NCBI GenBank assembly: GCA_937928635.1
Contig: CALFWM010000061.1
Location: forward strand, 1-64,000
Reading direction: 5' to 3'
Length of the DNA: 64,000 bases
DNA from: an uncultured Sulfitobacter sp.
GTDB taxonomy: Bacteria; Pseudomonadota; Alphaproteobacteria; Rhodobacterales; Rhodobacteraceae
The notes beneath the pieces were generated by a model. The model saw only the letters and a list, made by a program, of their open reading frames with translations. It was not told where the DNA came from and did no database searches. Both the position numbers and the translations under genes were made by a program. Positions 25,408-34,080 of the stretch are shown here, one piece after another (position 1 is the first letter of the stretch; each line of letters begins with the position of its first letter).

Positions 25408-27692
25408 ACAAAAAACCCTTTGATCTGGACACATGCGAACATGAACCGATCCATTTGATCGGCGCGGTGCAACCCCATGGCGCGCTTGTTGCCATCGACT
25501 ATGAAAGCCACCTGATCACCTACGCAAGCGCCAATACCGCAGAGTTTGTGGGCCGTGCGCCCGAGGCGATCATGGGCAAACCCATCTCCGATTTGATCGG
25601 TAAGGAAAACGCCCGCGCGATGCCGGACTTTCCGGCGGAAACCACAACGCCGGAACTGTTAAAGCCCTGGTTCATCGAATTGAGCGGCCTTGATGGCACC
25701 CCGCATCAGATCGAATGCCTGCCCCATCGCAACAAAAACCACATCATTCTGGAATTCATGCAGCCCCAATTGGCCCCCGCCACGGTGTGGGAGGACGAAA
25801 TTCTGCGTCGGGAGATTATTTCTGAACTGATCAAACCGGACGCGCTGAGCGAATTGGCCGCCGTCAGTGCCCGGATCATCCGCGACGTCACAGGGTTTGA
25901 CCGGGTGATGATCTACAAATTCGCCGAAGACAAACATGGGGAGGTCATTGCCGAAAGCACCAACCGGCCTGACAGCTTTCTGGGGCTGCATTATCCCGCG
26001 TCTGACATTCCTGATCCGGCACGGCGTCATTTTACGCTGAACGTTATGCGCTCCATCCCGAATATCAACGGCGAACATATTCCGATCCTTGGCATGTCGG
26101 GCGAGGTCGCGAATGCCGAGTCTGACACACCGCTTGATCTGACCTTTTCCAAACTGCGCGCGGTTGCGCCGGTGCATGTGGAATACCTCAACAACATGGG
26201 CGTCGGTGGCAGCCTGTCGATTTCACTGATCACCAACGGGGAGCTGTGGGGCCTTGTCGCTTGCCATCACTACCGCCCGCGTCTGGTCCCCTCCAGCCGG
26301 TTGCGGTTTGCGGAACTGTTGGGCGGCACAACCTCCGCATTGCTGCAAAGCATCGAAAACACCAGCCAGCTGAAAAAGAACATCGAAGCAGAAAAAACTG
26401 CCTTTTTTATTGAACAACAGGTGCGCGCGGGGCTGCCCCTGCGCGATTTGGTCACCCAGCAGGCCGATACACTGATGACACTGGTGGATGCGCAAGGTCT
26501 GTTTCTGGTGCTGGGAGATGAGGTGGTAAAGGCGGGCACAACCCCGGACCCTGCCCTTGATTACGCCGCGCTTCACGCGCTGAATGCCGAAGGTGTTGCA
26601 ACCACCGACGCCCTGTCAAATGTCGTTGAGATGTCGGAGGATCAAACCGCGCTGGTCGCTGGTGCCGCCTATCTGAACCTCTCAGATGACGGGCGCGACT
26701 ACCTCGTTTTGCTGCGCAGCCATTACCACCAGACCATTCGATGGGCCGGCAAACCCGGCAAAATTGAAACCACGGACAAGGACGGCATCACGCGCCTGTC
26801 GCCGCGCGGGTCCTTTGCACTTTGGCAAGAAGAGCGGCGTGGCAAAAGCAAGCCGTTTGATGCGATTGACCGCGACACCCTGCGCATTTTGCGGCGCGCC
26901 CTGTTTGCGCTCAACTCTGTGGAGCGGGAACGCCAGGCGTTAGAGGCCCAGAAAAAAGCCGAGGCCGAAGAAATGCGCCTGCGTCATGCCTTACTTGATG
27001 CGGCGCGCGCCAGTTCATTGGGGGAGCTTGCCTCGGCCATTGCCCATGAATTGAACCAACCATTGTCGGCCATTTCCAATTATGTCAGCGCCTGCCAGCA
27101 AGAGTTCAAAAACGCCGGTATGCCCGTGCCGCCACAGGCCAAGGAACTGATTGACACTGCCGTGGCCGAAACCGCGCGTGCGGGTGAATTGGTGCGCCGG
27201 GTGCGTGATTTTATTTCGCGCGGTGATCTCAAACCCGAGTTCATTGACCTCAATCAGGTGATCCGTCAGGGCGTTGGCCTTGCGCAGGTTGCCAGCAATG
27301 CCCCGGGCCTTGAAACCCGGTTTTTGCTGGACCCAGGCCTGCCCAAGGTGCTCGCGGACCCGGTTCAAATCGGCCAGGTTTTGTTAAACCTTGCGCGCAA
27401 TGGCATCACCGCCATGGAACATGCGCACGCAAAGGTCCTGACGATCGAAACCAGCCAGGGCCCGGATTTTGTGGAGGTTGCGGTGCGCGATACCGGCCAA
27501 GGCATCCCGCAAGACGCGCAGGCGTTCATCTTTGAGCCTTTCCATGCCTCGACCACAAAAGGCATGGGTATTGGCCTGTCGCTTTGCCGCTCTATTATCG
27601 AGGCACATTCCGGGCGGATTTGGGCGCAGCCCAGCGATGCCGGAGCAACCCTGATGTTCCTACTCCCCCTTCAGGCAGAGCCAGATGACTGA
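25404..27692 (+). CDS. bphP: Bacteriophytochrome sensor histidine kinase
   Basis: The product has 762 residues. The order is PAS (Cys11 in the N-terminal segment before EPIHLIGAVQPHG is the biliverdin-attachment position), GAF (ASDIP and the VEYLNNMGVGGSLSISL region with VACHHYRPR), PHY with the tongue motif PRGSF near residue 472, a coiled linker, HisKA with His548 in SAIAHELNQPLS, and HATPase with DTGQGIP and KGMGIGLSL. It senses red/far-red light. There is no fused receiver; the FixJ-type regulator overlaps it by 8 nt and is the likely partner. ASDIPDPARR departs slightly from the usual DIP-x-QAR motif. Confidence 0.94.
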   Translation: MNKKPFDLDTCEHEPIHLIGAVQPHGALVAIDYESHLITYASANTAEFVGRAPEAIMGKPISDLIGKENARAMPDFPAETTTPELLKPWFIELSGLDGTPHQIECLPHRNKNHIILEFMQPQLAPATVWEDEILRREIISELIKPDALSELAAVSARIIRDVTGFDRVMIYKFAEDKHGEVIAESTNRPDSFLGLHYPASDIPDPARRHFTLNVMRSIPNINGEHIPILGMSGEVANAESDTPLDLTFSKLRAVAPVHVEYLNNMGVGGSLSISLITNGELWGLVACHHYRPRLVPSSRLRFAELLGGTTSALLQSIENTSQLKKNIEAEKTAFFIEQQVRAGLPLRDLVTQQADTLMTLVDAQGLFLVLGDEVVKAGTTPDPALDYAALHALNAEGVATTDALSNVVEMSEDQTALVAGAAYLNLSDDGRDYLVLLRSHYHQTIRWAGKPGKIETTDKDGITRLSPRGSFALWQEERRGKSKPFDAIDRDTLRILRRALFALNSVERERQALEAQKKAEAEEMRLRHALLDAARASSLGELASAIAHELNQPLSAISNYVSACQQEFKNAGMPVPPQAKELIDTAVAETARAGELVRRVRDFISRGDLKPEFIDLNQVIRQGVGLAQVASNAPGLETRFLLDPGLPKVLADPVQIGQVLLNLARNGITAMEHAHAKVLTIETSQGPDFVEVAVRDTGQGIPQDAQAFIFEPFHASTTKGMGIGLSLCRSIIEAHSGRIWAQPSDAGATLMFLLPLQAEPDD

Positions 27693-28290
27693 CAAAAACG
27701 AACACTTCTCAATCTACATCGTTGAAGATGACGACGCGGTTCTGAAATCGCTTTGTGCGCTGTTGTCGTCTCATGGGCATGAGACGATTCCCTGCACGTC
27801 AGCCGAACATTTTTTGCAGATATTCGACCCTGACTTACGGGCCTGTATGATCCTTGATCTGCGGCTGCCCGGGATCAGCGGTATTCAGTTGCAAAACCAT
27901 CTGAACGACAACGGTATCTACCTGCCAATCGTGGTGATCACCGCCCATGGCGATGTGCAGGTGGCCGTAAAAGCGATGCGCGCGGGCGCCATTGATTTCA
28001 TCGAAAAACCCGCCTCCCAGGAACAATTACTGGAGGCTGTTGGCATGGTTTCGGGGCTGTTATTCAACCGTCAACCTCCTATCATATCAAAGAAAATTGT
28101 CGCCAGCCGATTGGATAAACTGACGGACCGGGAACGCGAAGTGCTGGATCAATTGCTGCTGGGCAAACTGAACAAAGAGATCGCCAATGAACTGGGCGTG
28201 TCCCAGCGCACCGTCGAAGGCCACAGGTCGCGCATTCGCGACAAGATGCACGCCCGTGGGGTGGCAGATTTAATCCGTATGCTGGGCTAA
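27685..28290 (+). CDS. FixJ/NarL-type response regulator partnered with BphP
   Basis: The product has 201 residues: a receiver domain with the acidic pocket EDDD and phospho-acceptor Asp58 (MILDLRLPG), the switch Thr in VITAHGD and Lys in IEKPAS, then a LuxR/FixJ helix-turn-helix from about residue 137 (LTDREREVLDQLLLGKLNKE and VSQRTVEGHRSRI). It should bind DNA when phosphorylated by BphP. It overlaps bphP by 8 nt. Target promoters are not shown, but the bphO upstream repeats and photosynthesis promoters are candidates. Confidence 0.92.
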   Translation: MTDKNEHFSIYIVEDDDAVLKSLCALLSSHGHETIPCTSAEHFLQIFDPDLRACMILDLRLPGISGIQLQNHLNDNGIYLPIVVITAHGDVQVAVKAMRAGAIDFIEKPASQEQLLEAVGMVSGLLFNRQPPIISKKIVASRLDKLTDREREVLDQLLLGKLNKEIANELGVSQRTVEGHRSRIRDKMHARGVADLIRMLG

Positions 28291-28552
28291 GTGCCCAAAT
28301 ACGGGTTGCGCGCAGGTAATTATACGCATCGGTAAATCCGGCCTATCTCATTGTATTCGATCTGAACTAAAGTTTATGTATACGTGAACGTCTGCCTGTC
28401 TGGCAGGAATTGAAGGCTCCTCTTAACGATAAAGACGGGGGCCTTTGACGGCAGCGCTTGTGTATAGTGGGTCGGGTTACAAGTTGGACGGCAAACGGGA
28501 TTTGTGCTGCACGTCGTGGAGAACGGTTACAGAAAACAGGGAGTCTGCACCG

Positions 28553-29398
28553 ATGTCTGGAGATGGTAAGCTATCCCGTACGCGGGCATCTGAAACTCCC
28601 AAGAAACTCAGCAGTTATCGACGGACCGCTGCGGACATTCGCAGGCTTGGTGCGATGCTGCCGGAGGACCTTGTGGTTGATCTGGCGCGGGAGGTGATCA
28701 AACGGGTTGCCTCCAAAGACGAGCAGCTGGAGCATGTGCCACATGTCGTAACCAAAGAGGGGCTTGAAACCCTCTGTTATGCGTTGATTTCTGATGATGA
28801 AAAGGCCGCTGCCACGCTGATCTCTGAGCTGCGTGCAGACGGGGTACGGCCCGAAGAAATCTACCTGAAACGGCTGGCGGCTGCCGCGCGCATCTTGGGC
28901 GATATGTGGGTCACGGACGAGGTCACATTTGCGCAGGTCACTGTCGGCACCGGGCGCATGTTTGCCATCATGCGCAGCATGCGGCACTTGTTTGAACCTG
29001 TTGTGCCCGTCGAGGACAAAACCGCGATTTTCGCCGCAGTTCCGGGCGAGGATCACACGCTGGGCGTTCAGATGGCGGCGGATATCTTCCGCAAGGACGG
29101 CTGGGAAATCTCGCTCAAGATGGGGCTGGATCACGACCAATTGGTTGCGGAAATCGAACAGGCCCCCAGTGGGATCGTCGGACTGTCGATCAGTGGCGAG
29201 CACTCAATTGAGGCGCTTTCCCGATTGGTGGTTGCGCTGCACATCTGCCGCCCCCATGCGATACTCGTGGTGAGCGGTTCAAACGTGGACGAGGTGCGAC
29301 CGATCTTGTCCTTGATGGGGCTTGATGGCATTGCCTCAACGCTGGAAGACGCACAAAAACAAATGGCCGCCCTTTGGGACACCAACATGGCGAAGTGA
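28553..29398 (+). CDS. Cobalamin-binding (B12-BD) regulatory protein, PpaA/AerR-like
   Basis: The ATG at 28553, preceded by ACAGGGAG, gives 281 residues. The N-terminal 60 or so are basic and hydrophilic. A B12 cap domain follows with LGDMWVTDEVTFAQVTVG (Trp119), then a Rossmann-like domain with EDHTLG (166-171, His168 as possible lower ligand), and GLSISGEHS and VVSGSN near the C-terminus. The same layout occurs in PpaA at 37156-37989. No DNA-binding domain is evident. It follows the phytochrome response regulator by 262 bp and probably signals light or B12 state to a partner. Confidence 0.8.
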   Translation: MSGDGKLSRTRASETPKKLSSYRRTAADIRRLGAMLPEDLVVDLAREVIKRVASKDEQLEHVPHVVTKEGLETLCYALISDDEKAAATLISELRADGVRPEEIYLKRLAAAARILGDMWVTDEVTFAQVTVGTGRMFAIMRSMRHLFEPVVPVEDKTAIFAAVPGEDHTLGVQMAADIFRKDGWEISLKMGLDHDQLVAEIEQAPSGIVGLSISGEHSIEALSRLVVALHICRPHAILVVSGSNVDEVRPILSLMGLDGIASTLEDAQKQMAALWDTNMAK

Positions 29399-29427
29399 GC
29401 AGCGTATTGTTGTTAAGCTAAAGGCGC

Positions 29428-30435
29428 TTATTTCTGGATCAATGCGCTTTCCCATTCGGACAGAAACTTGTTGCGCTTTAATCTATCAAGAAACGTCATC
29501 AAGGCAGGTTCGAGTGCTATCGCTCTGCGTTCTGCCCCATTTTCCTTTTCGCTCAGCAACGGCAGCAACCCGGCACCATCAACCGGGCTGGATTGATACG
29601 AGACCAAAAACTGTATGAACTGCGCAGCAGTCTGCGGCTTTTTGGTGGCTCTGGAAACAAATGCGGTCCGCATCATCGTGGTTGGAAAGTCTGAGGGCAG
29701 GATGATCTCCAAAGTGCTCTGGCTTTCCGCCCGGGCCTCGGCATAGCTGCCAAGCACATTGTAGGCGACCGCAATTGTCCCGTCGGTCAAATCGTCGATC
29801 ATGTCCCCCGAACAGCAATACAGCCTGACATCAAGCCCGCCCATCACCTCCATAAGACGCCAGAACGTCTCGGACGCGCGTGCGTCTTGGGTCGCGAACA
29901 GATATCCCAGCCCCGATTGACGCACATCATAGGTGCCCACCCGATTGCGAAAAACGTCAGGGCGCGCGCGCAGGGCTTCGATAAGTTCCTGCCGTGATTG
30001 CGGGATCGCCATACCGTCAAACGCGGCCCGATTAATGACAATGGCCGCCGGTTCAGAGGTGAACGCAAACAGGCTTTGGCGCCATTCAGCCCAGGGGAGA
30101 TGCGCAACATTCTCCAAGGGCAATGCGTATCCGTCATTTACCAGTTTCAACTGCAGATCCATCGCACTGGAAATGGCGATATCAAACGCCTCAGGCGTAT
30201 TGCGAAACCGGAGGTCGATATCGGCTGTACCGGTCACCAGATATTCAATGGCAATGTCCGGGTTGCGGGCGACAAATGTGTCAATCAGGGGCGCGAACAG
30301 GTCAGTGTCCGTGCTTGAGATGATGCGCAGCGTGGTTGCCGCGTCGGTATCGTTAAAGACTTGCCGGTCTTCCCAGTTCTGGGCCCAGCCAGTTGACCCC
30401 AGACATACCAGCACTAGAACGATAAGGTAACGCAT
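29428..30435 (-). CDS. Periplasmic Fe3+/polyamine-type binding protein linked to the TctDE sensor
   Basis: The product has 335 residues with a signal peptide (MRYLIVLVLVCLGSTGWA, cleaved near 18). The fold matches type-2 extracellular solute-binding proteins (LRIISSTDTDLFAPLIDTF, EYLVTGTADIDLRFR and DGTIAVAYNVLGSY). No permease or ATPase accompanies it; it is the third gene after tctD and the kinase gene, overlapping the latter by 22 nt with RBS GGAGGCGGAG. It may present ligand to the kinase periplasmic domain. Direct transport cannot be excluded. Confidence 0.82.
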   Translation of the reverse strand: MRYLIVLVLVCLGSTGWAQNWEDRQVFNDTDAATTLRIISSTDTDLFAPLIDTFVARNPDIAIEYLVTGTADIDLRFRNTPEAFDIAISSAMDLQLKLVNDGYALPLENVAHLPWAEWRQSLFAFTSEPAAIVINRAAFDGMAIPQSRQELIEALRARPDVFRNRVGTYDVRQSGLGYLFATQDARASETFWRLMEVMGGLDVRLYCCSGDMIDDLTDGTIAVAYNVLGSYAEARAESQSTLEIILPSDFPTTMMRTAFVSRATKKPQTAAQFIQFLVSYQSSPVDGAGLLPLLSEKENGAERRAIALEPALMTFLDRLKRNKFLSEWESALIQK

Positions 30436-31778
30436 GCTCCGCCTCCTTCCTGGTTTGCCAGTTCAATCTGGCCGCCATGGGCCTGCGCAACTTCGCGCGC
30501 GATGGTCAGACCCAGACCGGATCCAATCGTGTTGGCCGCATTCGCCCCGCGGCGAAACCGTGTTGTCAGCGCCTCGATTTCATCTGTCGGAAAGCCCGGC
30601 CCGCGATCACAGACCCTGATCTGGGGGCGGGGATGCAGCGCCACGGCAACTTCAATCGCGCCTTCGGCAGGGCTGTATTTCATCGCATTGTCGATCAGGT
30701 TGCGCACGGCATTCTGGATCAGGACAAGATCGCCGGAATAGGGCACATGCGGGTCCCCCCGCAATGTGAGGGACAGGTCTTTCATGTCGGCAATTGGCGT
30801 CAGTCGCAAAACCAGCTCACGGGCCACAACCACAAGGTCAATCTCTTCCCGCTCCAGATGGTCGGCCCGAAACGTGATCATGGCATGATCCAGCAACTGC
30901 CCCGCCGCGCGTGAACTTTCATCAATGGCTTTGACCATGGAGCGCATCGCCTCGCGGTTTTCCTCTTTATCCACCCGCTGAAGCGTCGCCTCAGCATAGG
31001 ATCGAACAGTGGCAAGCGGCGTGCGCACACGGTGCGCTGCTTCTGCAATGAAATCCTCTGACCGGCTCAGCGATTGATCCAGCCGCCCCATCAGGGAGTT
31101 GAGGGAGGTTACAAGAGGTGCCATTTCGCGCGGCACCGGCTTGGTAAACGGGCTAAGGTCTTGCGGACCGCGTCGTGTCACTGATGATGTCAGCTTGCCC
31201 AATTGCCCTATGGTGGCGGAGGTGGCCCAAAAAGAAAGCGCGGCAGCAAGGCCAAAAAAGCCAAGCCCCAAAAGGGCGGCGTTGCGTGAAATCTGGTCAA
31301 GTGTCTCTGACAGGGCGTCCTGGGTTTGGGCCAAGACAATCTGGACTTCTGTCCGGTTGTTGGCCCCAATCAAGGTTCTGCTCGCACTTATTTTTTGCAC
31401 CGCACCGCCGCGCATTTCACCGATTTCAAACATCAGGTTGCCACCTGTTGCCCCTTGGGAAAACGCAAGGTCCTCATAGCCCGACAAATGCACACCATCT
31501 TGCAGAATTGCATAAAAAACCCGGTCGTCAGCGGGTGTGGCAAGCATGGAAAATGCCGCATAGGGCAGATCAAGTTCGATCCTGCCGTCACGGATTGCGG
31601 CGGCATCCAACATTGAGGTCACCGAGGCTTCGAGGATGTTGTTCTGGCCTTGTTGGGCCACCTGAACCGCGTAGCTGCGCACAGCAAAAAACAACAAGAG
31701 CGCCAAAACCGCCGCACCCCCGATCAGGGTCAGCGCCAGCTGGTTTCGCAGCGATCCCGAGACCCCCGGACTATCCAT
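30414..31778 (-). CDS. tctE: Sensor histidine kinase, TctE type
   Basis: The ATG at 31778 overlaps the tctD stop by 8 nt and gives 454 residues. There is one helix near 15-36, a periplasmic TctE-like sensing region to about 165, a second helix near 168-187, HAMP, HisKA with His249 in EAAHRVRTPLATVRS, and HATPase with DNAMKYSP, DRGPGFP and GSGLGLTIA. It should sense tricarboxylates or the ligand of the adjacent binding protein and phosphorylate TctD. Confidence 0.9.
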   Translation of the reverse strand: MDSPGVSGSLRNQLALTLIGGAAVLALLLFFAVRSYAVQVAQQGQNNILEASVTSMLDAAAIRDGRIELDLPYAAFSMLATPADDRVFYAILQDGVHLSGYEDLAFSQGATGGNLMFEIGEMRGGAVQKISASRTLIGANNRTEVQIVLAQTQDALSETLDQISRNAALLGLGFFGLAAALSFWATSATIGQLGKLTSSVTRRGPQDLSPFTKPVPREMAPLVTSLNSLMGRLDQSLSRSEDFIAEAAHRVRTPLATVRSYAEATLQRVDKEENREAMRSMVKAIDESSRAAGQLLDHAMITFRADHLEREEIDLVVVARELVLRLTPIADMKDLSLTLRGDPHVPYSGDLVLIQNAVRNLIDNAMKYSPAEGAIEVAVALHPRPQIRVCDRGPGFPTDEIEALTTRFRRGANAANTIGSGLGLTIAREVAQAHGGQIELANQEGGGACVTLSF

Positions 31779-32439
31779 CAAGGTCCAGCCGATACCCAAG
31801 ACCGCGCAATGTGGTGATGCTCAGCGTCGAGGGTTGCAGGTGTTTGCGCAAACGCCCGATATAAACCTCAATCGCGTTTTCCGAGACATCGTCGTCATAG
31901 GAAAACAACCGGTCCGCAAGTTTGCTTTTTGAAAAAATCTGCCCCGGCGCATTCAGGAACAATTCCAGCAAGCGCAGTTCGCGATTACGCAACGTGACGG
32001 CCTTCCCACGGACAATCAGATTGCCGGCGACCGGATCAAACATAATGCCACCGATTTCAATCGCTGTTTTGGTATTGCCAGCGCGGCGGCGCAGAACGGC
32101 GCGACACCGCGCTTCAAGCTCCGCGTGATCAAAGGGTTTGGTCACGTAGTCATCCGCGCCCAGATCAAGCGAGCCGATTCGATCAGACACCTGACTGCGG
32201 GCCGTCAGAATGATCACGGGCGTGTCGAAATCGCTGGCGCGATGCTGTTGTAGAAAGGCGCGCCCGTCTCCATCCGGCAGCATGATGTCGAGCAGGATCA
32301 GATCATACTCCCCCGTGGCAACAAAACCTGAGGCGTCTTCCAGTTTCTTCGCATGATCAATGACATGCCCGCTCATCTCCATGCGGGACACAATGGCATT
32401 TGCAAGGTCCCGGTTGTCTTCTACGAGCAGAAATTTCAT
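31771..32439 (-). CDS. tctD: OmpR-family response regulator, TctD type
   Basis: The product has 222 residues: a receiver with Asp51 (LILLDIMLPDGDGR), TARSQVSDR and YVTKPFD, and a winged helix from about residue 125 ending LRGLGYRLD. It is divergent from tctC with a 107-bp spacer that has an inverted repeat suited to an OmpR-type dimer. It should activate tctCBA in response to the substrate. Confidence 0.92.
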   Translation of the reverse strand: MKFLLVEDNRDLANAIVSRMEMSGHVIDHAKKLEDASGFVATGEYDLILLDIMLPDGDGRAFLQQHRASDFDTPVIILTARSQVSDRIGSLDLGADDYVTKPFDHAELEARCRAVLRRRAGNTKTAIEIGGIMFDPVAGNLIVRGKAVTLRNRELRLLELFLNAPGQIFSKSKLADRLFSYDDDVSENAIEVYIGRLRKHLQPSTLSITTLRGLGYRLDLDG

Positions 32440-32464
32440 GGCTTTGCTAAGTCTTCTTGCGTGA

Positions 32465-32480
32465 TGACAGGTTTATGTCA
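32465..32480. promoter_or_regulatory. Candidate TctD operator
   Basis: TGACA-N6-TGTCA is a perfect inverted repeat in the tctD-tctC divergent spacer. Placement and symmetry suit a response-regulator site, but this is inference. Confidence 0.4.
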
Positions 32481-32546
32481 GGTTGGAATGGTTATCGTGG
32501 ACTCAACTGAGCCGCCATGCGGACAGTTGTCAAATGGGAGAACAAA

Positions 32547-33530
32547 ATGTCAAAATTCGTAATGGGCCGTCGTGCCCTTCTCGCGGCTGTGGCCGCATTT
32601 GGTCTTGCGGGCCCCGCAGCGGCGGATGGCCATCAGGTTCTGGACAGCATCCACTTTCTGATCCCCGGCGGTGCCGGTGGTGGCTGGGATGGGACCGCAC
32701 GTGGCACCGGTGAGGCGCTGACAGGGGCCGGTCTGGTCGGTAATGCCTCTTATGAAAACATGTCAGGCGGCGGTGGCGGTAAGGCCATCGGCTATCTGAT
32801 CGAAAACGCCGACAGCAATCATGGCACGCTGATGGTGAATTCCACCCCTATCGTGATCCGCTCGCTCACCGGCGTCTTCCCGCATAATTTCCGCGATCTG
32901 ACACTCGTATCCGGCACCATAGGTGACTACGCAGCAATCGTTGTTGGCAAAGACAGCGCGATCAATTCAATGAACGATCTGATTGCCGCCTATGACGCAG
33001 ACCCCGGTGCAACAGCCATCGGCGGTGGGTCTGTGCCCGGCGGGATGGACCATTTGGTTGCAGCCATGGTGATGGAGGCCGCAGGCAAGGATGCGCTTGG
33101 CGTGAAGTACATCCCCTATGACGCGGGCGGCAAAGCCATGGCGGCATTGCTGTCAGGTGAGATCGCAGCACTCTCAACCGGTTTCTCCGAAGCGGTCGAT
33201 CTGGCCAACGCAGGCGAGGTCAAGATTATTGGCGTGACATCTGATGCGCGCGTCGATGCGGCACCCGATGCCATGACGATGAAAGAGCAAGGCATCGACA
33301 CCACCTTTGTGAACTGGCGCGGTTTCTTTGCGGCCCCGGGTTTGCCCGATGACAAGCTGGCCATGTACCAGGACGCCATTGGCAAGATGTATGACACACC
33401 TGAATGGGAAGCCGTGCGGGCGCGCAACGGCTGGGTGAACATCCACAACTCCGGCGGCGATTTCCTGACCTTTCTTGAGGCACAGGAAAAGGTCATTGGC
33501 GATCTGATGAAGAAGCTCGGCTTCCTCTAA
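32547..33530 (+). CDS. tctC: Tricarboxylate transporter periplasmic receptor (TctC)
   Basis: The ATG at 32547 (RBS GGGAG) gives 327 residues; upstream ATG 32517 adds a tail before the signal peptide and is not needed. A signal peptide runs through AAFGLAGPAAADG. The Bug/TctC fold is shown by IHFLIPGGAGGGWDGTAR near residues 32-49, MSGGGGGKAIGYL and VPGGMDHLVAAM. It binds citrate-like acids for the TctAB permease. A strong hairpin follows, consistent with excess receptor over permease. Confidence 0.92.
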   Translation: MSKFVMGRRALLAAVAAFGLAGPAAADGHQVLDSIHFLIPGGAGGGWDGTARGTGEALTGAGLVGNASYENMSGGGGGKAIGYLIENADSNHGTLMVNSTPIVIRSLTGVFPHNFRDLTLVSGTIGDYAAIVVGKDSAINSMNDLIAAYDADPGATAIGGGSVPGGMDHLVAAMVMEAAGKDALGVKYIPYDAGGKAMAALLSGEIAALSTGFSEAVDLANAGEVKIIGVTSDARVDAAPDAMTMKEQGIDTTFVNWRGFFAAPGLPDDKLAMYQDAIGKMYDTPEWEAVRARNGWVNIHNSGGDFLTFLEAQEKVIGDLMKKLGFL

Positions 33531-33546
33531 GACCACCACGAAAGAA

Positions 33547-33575
33547 AGGATCAGAGCGGGCGTCGCTCTGATCCT
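33547..33575 (+). terminator. Stem-loop between tctC and tctB
   Basis: An 11-bp stem (AGGATCAGAGC with GCTCTGATCCT) encloses a 7-nt loop. There is no long T-run, so partial termination or 3'-end protection of the tctC message is more likely than a complete stop. Confidence 0.7.
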
Positions 33576-33596
33576 GTTACTCCCGGGGAGGGGAAA

Positions 33597-34079
33597 ATGG
33601 CACTTGATCGTTGGATTGCGCTTATTCTGCTAGGCATCTGCCTAGCCTATGGATATGCCGCCTGGTTTACAATGGATGGTGGCCTTGCCCCCTTCATGAA
33701 ACGCAATCCGATCTGGCCCAGCACCTTTCCAAAAGTTCTGTCTGTTCTTGGCATCTGTGCGACGCTGTTTATCCTGCTGGGCTTTGAAAAGAGCCCCCCG
33801 AAAGAGGCCGACATCGACTATCGTCGCCTTGGGGAATATCACCTTGGGCAGGCGGTGCTGCTGCTGGCTCTGATGGTGGCCTATGCGCTCTGCCTTCGCC
33901 CGCTGGGCTTTCTGATCTCAACATCTGCATTCCTGATCCTCGGGTCCTTCATCCTGGGCGAGCGAAAGTGGCACATCATGCTGCCCGTCGCGCTGATCGC
34001 AACGATTGCTGTCTGGTATCTGGTTCAAGAGGTTCTTGGCATCTACATGCGTCCCCTGCCGGGCTTTTTGGGAGGCTGA
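33597..34079 (+). CDS. tctB: Tricarboxylate transporter small membrane subunit (TctB)
   Basis: The product has 160 residues with four predicted helices and a cytoplasmic acidic loop near residues 60-80. Length and pattern match TctB. It begins after GGGGAGGGG and ends one base before the tctA ATG. Confidence 0.88.
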   Translation: MALDRWIALILLGICLAYGYAAWFTMDGGLAPFMKRNPIWPSTFPKVLSVLGICATLFILLGFEKSPPKEADIDYRRLGEYHLGQAVLLLALMVAYALCLRPLGFLISTSAFLILGSFILGERKWHIMLPVALIATIAVWYLVQEVLGIYMRPLPGFLGG

Positions 34080-34080
34080 T

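Noticed and set aside
28405-28445. Imperfect AAGGCTCC/GGGGCCTT stem after the phytochrome response regulator as a terminator
   Set aside because: One mismatch, a long loop and only a short T-run make it unconvincing.
31175-31864. Plus-strand open frame opposite the TctE-type kinase
   Set aside because: It is a compositional shadow; the kinase motifs are on the minus strand.
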